Of a DNA stretch of 64,000 bases, positions 37,048 through 46,444 are shown piece by piece (position 1 is the stretch's first letter; the number at the start of each line of letters is the position of its first letter). The position numbers were made by a program, and so were the translations under genes. The DNA is from Lachnospiraceae bacterium. GTDB lineage: Bacteria > Bacillota > Clostridia > Lachnospirales > Lachnospiraceae. The stretch spans positions 1 through 64,000 of the forward strand of contig SVFK01000012.1 in the NCBI GenBank assembly GCA_015056915.1, written 5' to 3'. The notes under the pieces are model-generated. The model was not told where the DNA came from, did not search any database, and saw nothing but the letters and a program-made list of their open reading frames with translations.

Positions 37048-38832
37048 TTATTCCTCCACCTGAATCACTGTATTTTGCGGGATATACTCTCCGGTTAATT
37101 CATACATCCACTCCGTATTACCCGTCGCATCCTCTGACACCTTAATAAAGCCCCTGGTACTGTAAAAATCTCTGACCATGCCATTCTTGGATGTGGGATA
37201 ATAGTAACCACGAATACGTGTAACGCCATGCTCCTTACATTGGGACACAAGTGTATCCAGCATTGCCGCTTCCATATCGCGCTTTAACACACGACAGCTC
37301 ATAAGCCACAAATCAATCCGGCACTCATCTTCCACCACATGTCCAATCACTACAGATACCACTCCATTGTCACCAAATCGATCCGACAGCTTGCCATATA
37401 AAGTAATATAAGAAGCATCTGCCGCAATGTCCTCCAGTTCTGCCTGGGTATATCTGTGAGTTGTAAGGTTAAACTGATTACTCTTGTTGGTAAGCTGCGC
37501 TATCCGTGCCATATAGATAGGCTCAAAGGGCTTAATAACAGCCTTCATCTCCAAGGAAAGTAAGTAATCATGATAGTCTGAAAAGCTTGCCTGCAGCTTG
37601 GCACGTACTACATTTTCCTGATACATTTCATTCCGCTTGGCATCCTCTGAAGAGAACGTCGTAACCTCAAAATATCCACCTCTGTCAATATTTTGGATGT
37701 AATGATGAGCTTCCCCTATCTCCGGTACACAGATTCCGGGTATTTGCTCTCTCACAATATGCCGCTCTGCCGGATTATCGTCAATAAACACCAGACTGTC
37801 CGGTAACACTCCCAGCTCGTCCGCTATCCTTCTGACATTCTCATCCTTAGCTTCCCAATTGGCTTTTATGACAATAAAATCATCCTGACTCAATTCACTA
37901 TCAGGGTGTTGCAGGCCTGCTAACGCATTTTCTTCCTCATTCTTAGAGGCAATATTTAGCACCACACCTAATTGCTGATGCTCTTTCACATAACGCTGGA
38001 ATTCCGAATACACCTGTCCTTCCGCCTCTTCAGGACCCAGAACGATATTTTCCACTCCATCGTCTCCGATAACACCACCCCAAAGTGTATTATCTAAATC
38101 TAAGACAAAACCTTTCTCATTCTTTCCGAAGATGGACTTAATCATATTAGCCACATTAAAGGACAGATAGGGAATGGCATTCACATTTAAAGCGTATTTG
38201 TACATGTGATAATAAAAAGGATCTGACCATTCCTTCAAACCGTAATCGGCAGAAAGATAATTAATATCACATATGTAAAAATTCTCATGCTCCTGCGCAT
38301 AGGAATAAAATTCCATATTCAACCGGCTTAAGAAATTCACCTTTCCGTGGATATCACTGGCATCCTTATTCCCCAAGAGTCTGTAAGCGGGCATTTCAAA
38401 ATTATTCTGAATAATAGGACAATGATAACGCTCCTTCAGGCTCTCCCAGACACTTTGAAATCGCTCTATTTCTGCCAAAAGCAAGTTGTCAACCGTCTCC
38501 GAATCATCGGATAATTTAGGATAATTGATAATATTACGATTGGTGGTATGGATATAAATAATATCCGGTGCAAATGCCTCTAATTCCTGATTAGGGAACA
38601 CGGCATCCTGATAATACTGATTGTACTCACTCTCATAAAAGCTGGGACGGATACCGTAATTCAGTAAAAACAATTCCAAAATCAACCTGATATCATGGGT
38701 AGTGGAACCACCTAAAATAGCAATTTTCTTATCGAGCCAATTGTCATTCGCTGCCAAAAGCTGCTTCTTTATACTTTTCTTTTTGGCTATAATATCCTCC
38801 GGCTTGAAGGGATATTGTAATTCTTTCAGCAT
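37048..38832 (-). CDS. FkbH-like HAD protein with SGNH-like N-terminal and GNAT C-terminal parts
   Basis: The 594-residue protein has three parts. Residues about 35-225 contain IAILGGSTTHDIR, as in SGNH-like N-terminal domains of FkbH proteins. Residues 241-400 form the HAD domain with VLDLDNTLWGG (Asp245, Asp247, Thr249) and VFIDDNPAER. The rest resembles a GNAT domain (QLTNKSNQFNLTTHRY, LMSCRVLKRDMEAAML). FkbH proteins dephosphorylate and load 1,3-bisphosphoglycerate-derived glyceryl onto an ACP. With the ACP next door this predicts a glyceryl-ACP or similar product. Confidence 0.88.
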   Translation of the reverse strand: MLKELQYPFKPEDIIAKKKSIKKQLLAANDNWLDKKIAILGGSTTHDIRLILELFLLNYGIRPSFYESEYNQYYQDAVFPNQELEAFAPDIIYIHTTNRNIINYPKLSDDSETVDNLLLAEIERFQSVWESLKERYHCPIIQNNFEMPAYRLLGNKDASDIHGKVNFLSRLNMEFYSYAQEHENFYICDINYLSADYGLKEWSDPFYYHMYKYALNVNAIPYLSFNVANMIKSIFGKNEKGFVLDLDNTLWGGVIGDDGVENIVLGPEEAEGQVYSEFQRYVKEHQQLGVVLNIASKNEEENALAGLQHPDSELSQDDFIVIKANWEAKDENVRRIADELGVLPDSLVFIDDNPAERHIVREQIPGICVPEIGEAHHYIQNIDRGGYFEVTTFSSEDAKRNEMYQENVVRAKLQASFSDYHDYLLSLEMKAVIKPFEPIYMARIAQLTNKSNQFNLTTHRYTQAELEDIAADASYITLYGKLSDRFGDNGVVSVVIGHVVEDECRIDLWLMSCRVLKRDMEAAMLDTLVSQCKEHGVTRIRGYYYPTSKNGMVRDFYSTRGFIKVSEDATGNTEWMYELTGEYIPQNTVIQVEE

Positions 38833-38853
38833 GCCTGTCTCTCCTTGTATGGC

Positions 38854-40104
38854 TTACCACTCTTCCAGAATCTGTTTCATCTTACTGCATAGATTGTAAT
38901 ATTCACGGATATATTCTTCAAAAGTCAATTTACGCATACCGTTATAAAATGTAACGTCCCATGTCATATCCTTATGATACCATTCCAAGCCCATGTGCTT
39001 TGCCACACTGGGATATACCGGAACCTCCGTACAATGAACACTATATTTCTGGTAAATGGAAATGTCCGTATTCTTTTCCAGCATTTCATCTATCTCTTTA
39101 TCATCAATTCCCAAATATAGCAAAATCTGTCGGGCATACTCACATATCAATTTCGGTTGCATGTGAGTCATATCACGGTAGAGCATTTCCTTCCGATAAT
39201 TCTCCCGAATGTAGGGTAATATTTTAATATCACACTCCTGTTCTGCATATTCCAGAACCCGCAATGCCATATCAATATGTTCATTTACCTGTTCCTCCGT
39301 ATAAAAATCCTCGGAAGTCAAGGCACTTACAATTTCTTCTACACCCTTTCCTTCTGCTATCATACGGTTGATATTGATATCTCCCACTTCAAAAGGACCG
39401 TGCTTGCTAGTTGCTTTATTTCTAATATAAAACTCATTCTCCGCACTTTTTCGACCGCTTTTCATTTGCAGCCAGTACGGTCGACCTACTGCATAGGGAA
39501 GTGTAACGACCCTGCAGGAAGCAGGCAATTCCTCTTTACTGAAAAACAAGGGGTCTCCTTCTTCATGATACATGCACAAATACAAATCCAGCATACCCTT
39601 CAATAGACTTAAAGACTTTATAGACCAGCGGCTTTTCCAGTAGTGTGAAGAAAAACGTAATAAGTAGTATTCATCAGTAAAGCTTTTTATCTGTCTTAAA
39701 AATTCTGAAGCTGTAACAATTTGGCAATTCCCCGCCATAATAGCAAGTTTCTTACCCGACATGATATATTCTGCTATATACCTCTCCACATAGTCTTCAA
39801 ATAGCACAAATCCCTCAGCCAATAGTTGGTTTTCCGTAATCGCATAAGGTTCATCCAAAATGATAATATAATCCCTTTCATTCTTCACATACTGTGACCA
39901 ATCCGTAATTGTCAAACCATCCTCTTCATTAATCAGATATTCCTGATGTTCCATCTGCGAGGATACACAGGCTGTTATTTGATAACGCTCTTTATAGGTA
40001 AGATAAAACTGCTGTGCATTTTCTCCAATTCCCCAGAGTACAAGGTTCCTTGTCTTTAACCTTGTCTCGATGAAATTGCGCATTTCTGCTGTTTCCTTCT
40101 TCAT
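38854..40104 (-). CDS. WcbI-family protein (single copy, intact GNCQ motif)
   Basis: The 416-residue protein has an N-terminal Rossmann-like part (LVLWGIGENAQQFYL, about 1-110) and then a WcbI domain starting KLAIMAGNCQIV, with the family motif GNCQ at 125-128. The C-terminal part has YPSVAKHMGLEW, found also in the paralogues at 50476 and 56428. WcbI proteins act in capsule modification and are proposed acyltransferases. This copy best keeps the motif. It lies between an adenylate-forming ligase and the FkbH gene. Confidence 0.78.
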   Translation of the reverse strand: MKKETAEMRNFIETRLKTRNLVLWGIGENAQQFYLTYKERYQITACVSSQMEHQEYLINEEDGLTITDWSQYVKNERDYIIILDEPYAITENQLLAEGFVLFEDYVERYIAEYIMSGKKLAIMAGNCQIVTASEFLRQIKSFTDEYYLLRFSSHYWKSRWSIKSLSLLKGMLDLYLCMYHEEGDPLFFSKEELPASCRVVTLPYAVGRPYWLQMKSGRKSAENEFYIRNKATSKHGPFEVGDININRMIAEGKGVEEIVSALTSEDFYTEEQVNEHIDMALRVLEYAEQECDIKILPYIRENYRKEMLYRDMTHMQPKLICEYARQILLYLGIDDKEIDEMLEKNTDISIYQKYSVHCTEVPVYPSVAKHMGLEWYHKDMTWDVTFYNGMRKLTFEEYIREYYNLCSKMKQILEEW

Positions 40105-40120
40105 CTCGTTTTCTCCTTCA

Positions 40121-41512
40121 TCATTGCAGCTTACTGTACAATATTTTTCCAGCCTCGTTTCTGGGTAATTGCTCTACATAGCATACCTGAAATGCAGCGG
40201 AATTAATATTGGTCTTATCTGCAATATATCGCTTTATCTCATCATGTGCCGTCTCTGTGTTAACATAGATTCTCATACAGGTATCATCTCCCACACAGGC
40301 ACATTCCACATCAAAAGCGGATTTAATAATATTCTCGCACTCGTCCAAGCCGACTCTATAGCCCCACAGCTTGAGAAAACGCTTTTTCCTGCCTACAATG
40401 TAGAAAAAGCCATCCTCATCCGTCCTGACCAGATCTCCGGTATAGAGGATACCCTGTCTCTCATCGCCCAGAAGCAGATCCTCTCCGCGCTGCGCATAGC
40501 CTAACGTAACATTGGGACCCTCATACACCATCTCTCCGATGACACCCGGTGTAGTAATCGGATTCCCTGCTTCATCCACCAAATATAGCTTACCGTTGGG
40601 AATTGCCTTTCCGATACTTCCACATTTCTCAAGAGCCAATTCCGCAGGCAAATACGCCATCCTGGCACTGCCCTCAGTCTGACCGTAAGTAGGAATAAAC
40701 TTCCTGCCGGTATTATGAGCATATTCTGCACACTCCCGATACAATTCATCGCTTAATTTTCCACCCCCCTGAGAAATCATTCGAAGCGAGGGCAGATTCA
40801 TTCTAAAGAAGCGCAGCTTCTTCAATATCTCATAATAGTAGGGCACATTGGTAAGACTGGTGACCTCCTGTGCCTTAAGGAATTCCCAATACTTGGGATG
40901 TAATGCATTCATAGAAGTCAGCAATACTGTTGCCCCGGCATACAGATGACTGTTTAAAACAGACAATCCCATGGTGTAATTTATAGGTAAATCCACCATG
41001 GGTCTTTCTGTACCATCCAATTCAAAAAAGGCGGAAATATTTCTCGCCTGAGCCTCCAGATTCTCATAGGAATGGCGCACCAGCTTGGGGCTTCCCGTAG
41101 AGCCTGAGGTGGTTAACAAAAGGGATAAATCCTCATACAAGGGATAACCCGTCCTGCCCGTTGCTACCAATGCATAATCGTAAGCCTCCAATAGAACGGT
41201 CTCATCCACTTTCAACATCGCAATCGGTTTCCACAGATATTGTGGTTGATACAGCTGTATTAATTCCGCCAGTAATTCAGCATCCATGGAAGCAGCCAGC
41301 ATCAGAGGAACCACACGATTTATCATGGAACCAAGATAACCCATGGCGGAACCAACGCAATTGCTGTTTAGAATAAAAATCACGGTTCTTTGAGCAATCG
41401 CTTTACAAATCACATCAGCAAAATCAACAATATCACCATAAGTCGCCCTTTGCCCTAAATCATCAATCATCGCGATATGTGCTCGCTCTTTTTTATCTAT
41501 ATCCAAAAACAT
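40121..41512 (-). CDS. Adenylate-forming acyl ligase (A)
   Basis: The 463-residue ANL-family enzyme has LLLTTSGSTGSPKLVRHS (ATP loop), PTYGQTEGSARM, GDLVRTDEDGFFYIVGRKKRFLKL with GYRV at the domain hinge, and the C-terminal lysine in RNEAGKILYSKL. It would activate a carboxylic acid as the adenylate and load it onto CoA or a carrier protein. It is a paralogue of the ligase at 42303-43682, and an SDR gene lies between the two. The substrate cannot be read from sequence by eye. Confidence 0.88.
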   Translation of the reverse strand: MFLDIDKKERAHIAMIDDLGQRATYGDIVDFADVICKAIAQRTVIFILNSNCVGSAMGYLGSMINRVVPLMLAASMDAELLAELIQLYQPQYLWKPIAMLKVDETVLLEAYDYALVATGRTGYPLYEDLSLLLTTSGSTGSPKLVRHSYENLEAQARNISAFFELDGTERPMVDLPINYTMGLSVLNSHLYAGATVLLTSMNALHPKYWEFLKAQEVTSLTNVPYYYEILKKLRFFRMNLPSLRMISQGGGKLSDELYRECAEYAHNTGRKFIPTYGQTEGSARMAYLPAELALEKCGSIGKAIPNGKLYLVDEAGNPITTPGVIGEMVYEGPNVTLGYAQRGEDLLLGDERQGILYTGDLVRTDEDGFFYIVGRKKRFLKLWGYRVGLDECENIIKSAFDVECACVGDDTCMRIYVNTETAHDEIKRYIADKTNINSAAFQVCYVEQLPRNEAGKILYSKLQ

Positions 41513-41534
41513 ATCTTCACTGAATCCTCATATA

Positions 41535-42290
41535 CTAATGATTTAATCTCCCGCCATCTACAACTAAATTGTGACCGTTTATATAGGATGCCTCATCGCT
41601 TATTAAAAACATAACAGCCTTTGCTACTTCCTCGGGTTCAGCAATTCTTTTCATTGCAATACGCTCCAGCATCGCAGTCTGCTGCTTCTCCGTCCGGGAA
41701 TTGCCCATATCTGTATTGGTCATACCCGGAGAAACCGCATTCACTCTAATGCCGAAAGGAGCCAACTCCTTGGACATTTCCTTCGTCGCCCAAATCAATG
41801 CTGCTTTACTGGAACCATATGATATATTTCCGCCATAATTTTCACATCCGCTTACGGAAGCAATATTGACAATATTACCACTCTTTTGCCGCATCATGGC
41901 TTTGGATACTATTTGAATCATTTGCATAGGTCCGAAGAAATTCACCGCAAAAGTCTCTTTGAGCATTTGCATCGACTGCATGGCAAGCATACCTCCATAT
42001 GCCATGCCTGCATTATTTATTAAAATATCTATCGAGCGCTTTTGCTGTAAAATATATTTCATTTGATTGGATATTTCTGTTTCATTACACAAGTCAAAGT
42101 ATACTGTTTCGATCCTGACCTGGTGCTTTTGGGCAAGCTCCTTCATGTCACGTTCAAATTCCACACTTTTCTCGTGAGAACATACCCACATATCCGCTCC
42201 GCGTTCTGCCAAACATTCTACAATTTTTCTACCGATGCCTTTTCTTCCACCGGTAATAATTGCATTTTTACCTTGCAAATCTCTTGTCAT
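41535..42290 (-). CDS. Short-chain dehydrogenase/reductase (FabG-like)
   Basis: The 251-residue SDR has NAIITGGRKGIGRKIVE, LINNAGMAYGG, the Ser in NIASVSGCEN, the catalytic ISYGSSKAAL and INGHNLVVDGG at the end. It is the classic FabG-like layout, and 3-oxoacyl-ACP reduction fits the context. ATG 42290 is preferred. An in-frame GTG at 42302 directly follows the upstream stop codon. Confidence 0.85.
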   Translation of the reverse strand: MTRDLQGKNAIITGGRKGIGRKIVECLAERGADMWVCSHEKSVEFERDMKELAQKHQVRIETVYFDLCNETEISNQMKYILQQKRSIDILINNAGMAYGGMLAMQSMQMLKETFAVNFFGPMQMIQIVSKAMMRQKSGNIVNIASVSGCENYGGNISYGSSKAALIWATKEMSKELAPFGIRVNAVSPGMTNTDMGNSRTEKQQTAMLERIAMKRIAEPEEVAKAVMFLISDEASYINGHNLVVDGGRLNH

Positions 42291-42302
42291 ATTACACCAC
42301 AC

Positions 42303-43682
42303 TTATCCCAATTCGCTGTACAAAACCTTCCCGGAATCACTTCTGGGAATTCTTTCAATTGAAAGGACTTCAAACGCACGCATATTTAACCCTGTCTTTT
42401 GCGCAAGAAAGCCTTTTATGTCCTCCGCGCTGCCATTGACCGCATATATTTTAACGTGATTATCTTCACCTGCCACAGCAGTTTCATATCCAATCTCTTT
42501 AAGAAGGTTCTCTACCTCATCCAAATTCACTCGATTACCATATACCTTCAAAAACCGTTTCTTTCTTCCGGCAATATAGTAATAACCGTCAGCATCCATA
42601 TATGCCATATCTCCGGTTTCAAGTAATCCGCCACGCTCATCTCCCAAAATCAAATCTTCCCCTGATGATGCATAGCCCATAGTTACATTTTCACCCCTAT
42701 ATACTAATTCACCTACAATTTCACTATCCTGTATTTCATTGCCCTCTACATCAATCAACGAAAATCTTCCACCCGGTATCGCAATGCCGATACTTCCGCA
42801 CTTTTCAACAGTTTTGTCCCATGGCAGCCAGGACATTCGGGCAGTAGCCTCTGTTTGTCCGTACATGACAATCAGTTGCATTCCCTTATCATTACAAATC
42901 TTTGCAAATTCTGAATGTAGCTCTTTCCCTAACTTCCCTCCGGCTTGGGTGATATAACGCAATGAAGGTAACTCCAATTTCTCAAAATGTAATTTCTTCA
43001 ACATCTCATATGTATAAGGAACTCCGCCAAAATTATTCACATTATACTTACGAATCAGATTTACAAACTCTCTCTGCATTACTGTAGCCTCTGTCAATAC
43101 AATGGAGGCTCCTTGCAACAAATGAGTGTTAATAATTGAAAGTCCATAGGTATAACTCATGGGTAAAGTAGTAATTGCTCTATCACTGCTTCTTACGTCT
43201 AAATATTCAATAATAGAATTGGCATTAGCCTTAATATTCTTGTAACTCTGCTTTACATACTTGGGACTTCCGGTACTACCGGATGTTGTTAATAACAAAG
43301 CCAAATCCTCTACTAACGGATAATCTTCACCTTTACAACATATTAATTCATAACCATAGAAATCATAAATGCTATTCCCTTCTGAAAATCCCTTGGGCTG
43401 CCATATGTATTTCGGCTGATAATTTTCCTTCAGCTTTTCAAACATTTCCGGATTCATTGTGTGGTTAATCATTAACGGCACTATGCGATTTCTCAAGAAA
43501 GAAACATATCCGGTCAAAGCTGCATATGTATTACTGCATACCAGAAACACCAGACATCTCTCACCAATGACATCAGCTACTTTTTGAGTATGCGCAACAA
43601 AAGTTGCATAATCCACCTGTTGGTCCTCAAATATAACCGCTGTATTACTTTCATATTTCTCTATATTTGAAAAAACGGTCAT
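42303..43682 (-). CDS. Adenylate-forming acyl ligase (B), paralogue of ligase A
   Basis: The 459-residue enzyme shares with ligase A the loop LLLTTSGSTGSPKYVKQS, VMYGQTEATARMSWLP, GRKKRFLKVYGNRVNLDE and the final SDSGKVLYSELG. By eye the two are clearly related but not near-identical, so they may activate different acids. Two acyl carrier protein genes lie directly upstream (43696 and 43951), the natural acceptors. Confidence 0.88.
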   Translation of the reverse strand: MTVFSNIEKYESNTAVIFEDQQVDYATFVAHTQKVADVIGERCLVFLVCSNTYAALTGYVSFLRNRIVPLMINHTMNPEMFEKLKENYQPKYIWQPKGFSEGNSIYDFYGYELICCKGEDYPLVEDLALLLTTSGSTGSPKYVKQSYKNIKANANSIIEYLDVRSSDRAITTLPMSYTYGLSIINTHLLQGASIVLTEATVMQREFVNLIRKYNVNNFGGVPYTYEMLKKLHFEKLELPSLRYITQAGGKLGKELHSEFAKICNDKGMQLIVMYGQTEATARMSWLPWDKTVEKCGSIGIAIPGGRFSLIDVEGNEIQDSEIVGELVYRGENVTMGYASSGEDLILGDERGGLLETGDMAYMDADGYYYIAGRKKRFLKVYGNRVNLDEVENLLKEIGYETAVAGEDNHVKIYAVNGSAEDIKGFLAQKTGLNMRAFEVLSIERIPRSDSGKVLYSELG

Positions 43683-43695
43683 GCCATTACCTCCT

Positions 43696-43932
43696 CTACA
43701 TCACAATGTCGTACTTTTTCAACAATTCAATTCCCTTTTTATAAGATGAAAAATCTATAATGTCTTCCGGGTTCATTTCAACATCAAAAGCCTTTTCCAA
43801 TTCTACAACCAATTCTACTTGTCCAACACTATCCCACGCCTCTATACTTTGATATGCCAATTCTTCCAGCTCATGCTCTGACACTCCAAATGAACGTATA
43901 AACACCTCATTATACTTTTCAAGATTAGTCAT
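43696..43932 (-). CDS. Acyl carrier protein (2)
   Basis: The 78-residue carrier has EAWDSVGQVELVVELEKAF with the phosphopantetheine Ser35. It ends GIELLKKYDIVM, an ending shared with carriers 3 and 6. ATG 43932 lies 9 bases from AGGAGG. It sits between carrier 3 and ligase B. Confidence 0.9.
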   Translation of the reverse strand: MTNLEKYNEVFIRSFGVSEHELEELAYQSIEAWDSVGQVELVVELEKAFDVEMNPEDIIDFSSYKKGIELLKKYDIVM

Positions 43933-43950
43933 AACCAAACACCTCCTACT

Positions 43951-44184
43951 CTATAGATCTACATGATACTTTTTTAAAATGTCTATTCCTTGATAAAAGG
44001 ATTTAAACTGAAGGATGTCCTCCGGCTCCATCATAATATCAAAAGTCTCCTCTAATTTGGTTACCAACGCAATATGTCCTACCGAATCCCAATCACTAAT
44101 TTCACCTCGTACTACTTTTCCTTTATCAAAATCTTCATCTAAACCAAATAGCTCTTGAAATATTTTCCAATAATTATCCATCAT
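43951..44184 (-). CDS. Acyl carrier protein (3)
   Basis: The 77-residue carrier has SDWDSVGHIALVTKLEETF with Ser34 and ends GIDILKKYHVDL. Its ATG overlaps the stop of the upstream GNAT gene, and GGAGGCAGGAG precedes it. It is closely related to carriers 2 and 6, pointing to tandem duplication. Confidence 0.9.
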   Translation of the reverse strand: MMDNYWKIFQELFGLDEDFDKGKVVRGEISDWDSVGHIALVTKLEETFDIMMEPEDILQFKSFYQGIDILKKYHVDL

Positions 44185-45032
44185 TCTCCTGCCTCCAGAA
44201 TCCATTCATCCGCATACCTGTCCATAAACTGAAATCCCATATTTTTATGATACCTGATAGAAGGTTCATTGTCCAACACAACCCAGCCTTGAAGGTAATC
44301 TATTTTTTTCTCTTTCAAGCGTTTAAGCCGTTCATATGATATCAACGGAGCCATACCTAACATCTTGTATGCATCTCTTACGGCAATCGCTGTACCTTCT
44401 GCCACATCACCATTTTCCCATGTAATCGTAGCAGCACATACCTTGTTGTTATGATCTACTATGCACAAATAGCCTCCATTCTCAATATTTTTCAGTTTTT
44501 CGTCTCTTGTCTTAAAAGCAATATGATAATCTTCAATAAAAGAAACTTCTTCTAATAATTCTTCAATTTGATTCAGTAAAGACACATCTGCAACCAAAAA
44601 TTGGTATCCACCTCGGTCTAAGATAATCCTACCTTTCTCAATAGCCTTTTTCTCCTCCACAATGTAATTTACATCTCCCCGTATTTGAATCGATGTTCCT
44701 CTTTTTTCAAACCTGTTGGTTTCTAACGCCTTGTTTATCAGGCTCAAATCATTGCCATTTCTGAATATGTTTCTGACAAGTATTTTCTTATCCATAGCAG
44801 AAACACAAAACGGTATATTAGCATCCACATACAAGCACAGCTTATAATACTTTTCTTCATCAAAGAAGAAAAGTATTCCGGCATCGCAACTTTCATAGAA
44901 AATCCTTCCCAACTCTATATATCGCTGAAGCTCATTAGGCATTGCATACATATTTGAGAATGAGATTCTACACTTCTTTTTCGCTTCCTTTATTAATTTG
45001 TAGTATTCCTCTATACTACTTAATTTCTCCAT
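44181..45032 (-). CDS. GNAT-type acyltransferase (a)
   Basis: The 283-residue protein begins LSSIEEYYKLIKEAKKKCR and has a C-terminal GNAT-like domain: GYLCIVDHNNKVCAATITWE, then a core with AVRDAYKMLGMAPLISYERLKRL and VLDNEPSIRYHKNMGFQF. The Asn and the RYHKNMGF helix are GNAT hallmarks. It pairs with the paralogue at 45062. It could move an acyl group from CoA or from a neighbouring carrier to an amine. Confidence 0.75.
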   Translation of the reverse strand: MEKLSSIEEYYKLIKEAKKKCRISFSNMYAMPNELQRYIELGRIFYESCDAGILFFFDEEKYYKLCLYVDANIPFCVSAMDKKILVRNIFRNGNDLSLINKALETNRFEKRGTSIQIRGDVNYIVEEKKAIEKGRIILDRGGYQFLVADVSLLNQIEELLEEVSFIEDYHIAFKTRDEKLKNIENGGYLCIVDHNNKVCAATITWENGDVAEGTAIAVRDAYKMLGMAPLISYERLKRLKEKKIDYLQGWVVLDNEPSIRYHKNMGFQFMDRYADEWILEAGE

Positions 45033-45061
45033 TGATATACTCTTCCTCTAATTTCTTTCTA

Positions 45062-45922
45062 TCAATCTTCGTTATATCTAACCCACTCATTCACATATTT
45101 ATTATGTAACTGATATCCTAAGCCCGTATGATAACGCATTGACACCTCATTATCAACCAATATCCATGCCACAATTTTCTGTACCTGATTCTCAAATAAC
45201 CATTTGAAACGATGATACATCAATACTTGTGCCAATCCCTGCATTTTATACGCATCTTCAATAAGTATACCTTCACCATATGCAATGGCACCTTCTATAT
45301 AGCTTACAGAAACAGCACATATCTCATCCTTTTCATTAAGGATACACAGATAGGAACCGGGAAGCAATGCTTCCTTTTCCCGGGAAGTTCTATAGTCAAT
45401 CTGATAATCTCTTATAAAATAACCGGACAGCATCAATTTATCGACCGCGTCATAATACGTATCATCAACTGCAACACATTGATACCCCTTCCTTAACAGC
45501 TTATCTGCAAATCGTTCAAAGCGTTTACAGTTTTCGTATATCCCTGCTACATCTCCGGAGACTTGTACCACGGTCCCCTCTTTTCGGAAACTCATGTCTG
45601 CCATACGTTTTTCGATATCTGCTAAACATGCCTCTTCCTTGCCCTTCCGGTATACATTTTTGATTACTGCTTTCTTATCCAAATCAGGAATGGTAAATTC
45701 GCTTGTAGCATCAACATACATACACACACGATAATACTTCTCTTCGTCCAGTAATAATAAATAGCCTCCGCAGGGTGTACTCTCATAATAGGCCTTGCCA
45801 ATTTCTATATAACGCCGGACATCCCCCGGCATGAAGTAATTATTGGAAAAGGCATTCTGACACTTTTCTCTGGCCTGTCGTACTATCTCCTTATATTCTT
45901 CGATATTATGAAGCCTTTTCAT
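45062..45922 (-). CDS. GNAT-type acyltransferase (b), paralogue of (a)
   Basis: The 286-residue protein matches its downstream neighbour along the whole length (HNIEEYKEIVRQAREKCQNAFSN; LCILNEKDEICAVSVSY; EDAYKMQGLAQVLMYHRFKWL; VDNEVSMRYHTGLGYQL). Tandem duplication followed by divergence is likely. It lies between two pairs of carrier protein genes. Confidence 0.75.
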   Translation of the reverse strand: MKRLHNIEEYKEIVRQAREKCQNAFSNNYFMPGDVRRYIEIGKAYYESTPCGGYLLLLDEEKYYRVCMYVDATSEFTIPDLDKKAVIKNVYRKGKEEACLADIEKRMADMSFRKEGTVVQVSGDVAGIYENCKRFERFADKLLRKGYQCVAVDDTYYDAVDKLMLSGYFIRDYQIDYRTSREKEALLPGSYLCILNEKDEICAVSVSYIEGAIAYGEGILIEDAYKMQGLAQVLMYHRFKWLFENQVQKIVAWILVDNEVSMRYHTGLGYQLHNKYVNEWVRYNED

Positions 45923-45948
45923 ATTGCAGTTTCTTCCTTCCTCCAGGC

Positions 45949-46185
45949 TTAATTAGAACAAAGACGTTCCATCATTTCCACAATACACTTTATCGTTCTA
46001 AAGTTTTCAGGGATAATGTCTTCCGGATTAATCTCAACCCGGAAAACATCCTCCAACTCCATAACCAGATTCACAATCTCAAAAGAACCGATAAATCCTT
46101 CCTTTAGCAAATCTATGTCCATATCATCAGCTATCGTAGGATTGATTTCCTGCAATATCTGTAACACCTGTTCCTTCACGTTCAT
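45949..46185 (-). CDS. Acyl/aminoacyl carrier protein (4)
   Basis: The 78-residue carrier has GFIGSFEIVNLVMELEDVF with Ser34. The SFEIV context and INPEDIIPENFRTIKCIVEMM are closer to DltC-like and NRPS-associated carriers than to carriers 1-3. It pairs with carrier 5 directly upstream, next to the decarboxylase and the amino acid-type ligase. Confidence 0.88.
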   Translation of the reverse strand: MNVKEQVLQILQEINPTIADDMDIDLLKEGFIGSFEIVNLVMELEDVFRVEINPEDIIPENFRTIKCIVEMMERLCSN

Positions 46186-46210
46186 TCTTACATCCTCCTA
46201 TCCTTAGCCA

Positions 46211-46444
46211 TTACTGTTCTTTTAATAAATTCTCAACCATACTGATAATCGCATTCGCCGTACAGAAGTTATCCGGCTCCACCAAATCTACATCTATTAC
46301 GATGTCAAAAGCAGCCTCCAATTCCACTACTAATTTTACAATATCAAAGGAATCAATAATCTCTGTCGCTATAAGATCCCTGTCCATATCCTCTACAATT
46401 TCCTCATTAATTCCTCCTAATACTTCCATAATTTTCTCTCTCAT
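46211..46444 (-). CDS. Acyl/aminoacyl carrier protein (5)
   Basis: The 77-residue carrier has EIIDSFDIVKLVVELEAAF with Ser32. Its ATG overlaps the last codon of the decarboxylase gene (46441-46444), so decarboxylase and carrier are translationally coupled. That favours the view that the decarboxylase acts on the amino acid while it is bound to this carrier. Confidence 0.88.
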   Translation of the reverse strand: MREKIMEVLGGINEEIVEDMDRDLIATEIIDSFDIVKLVVELEAAFDIVIDVDLVEPDNFCTANAIISMVENLLKEQ

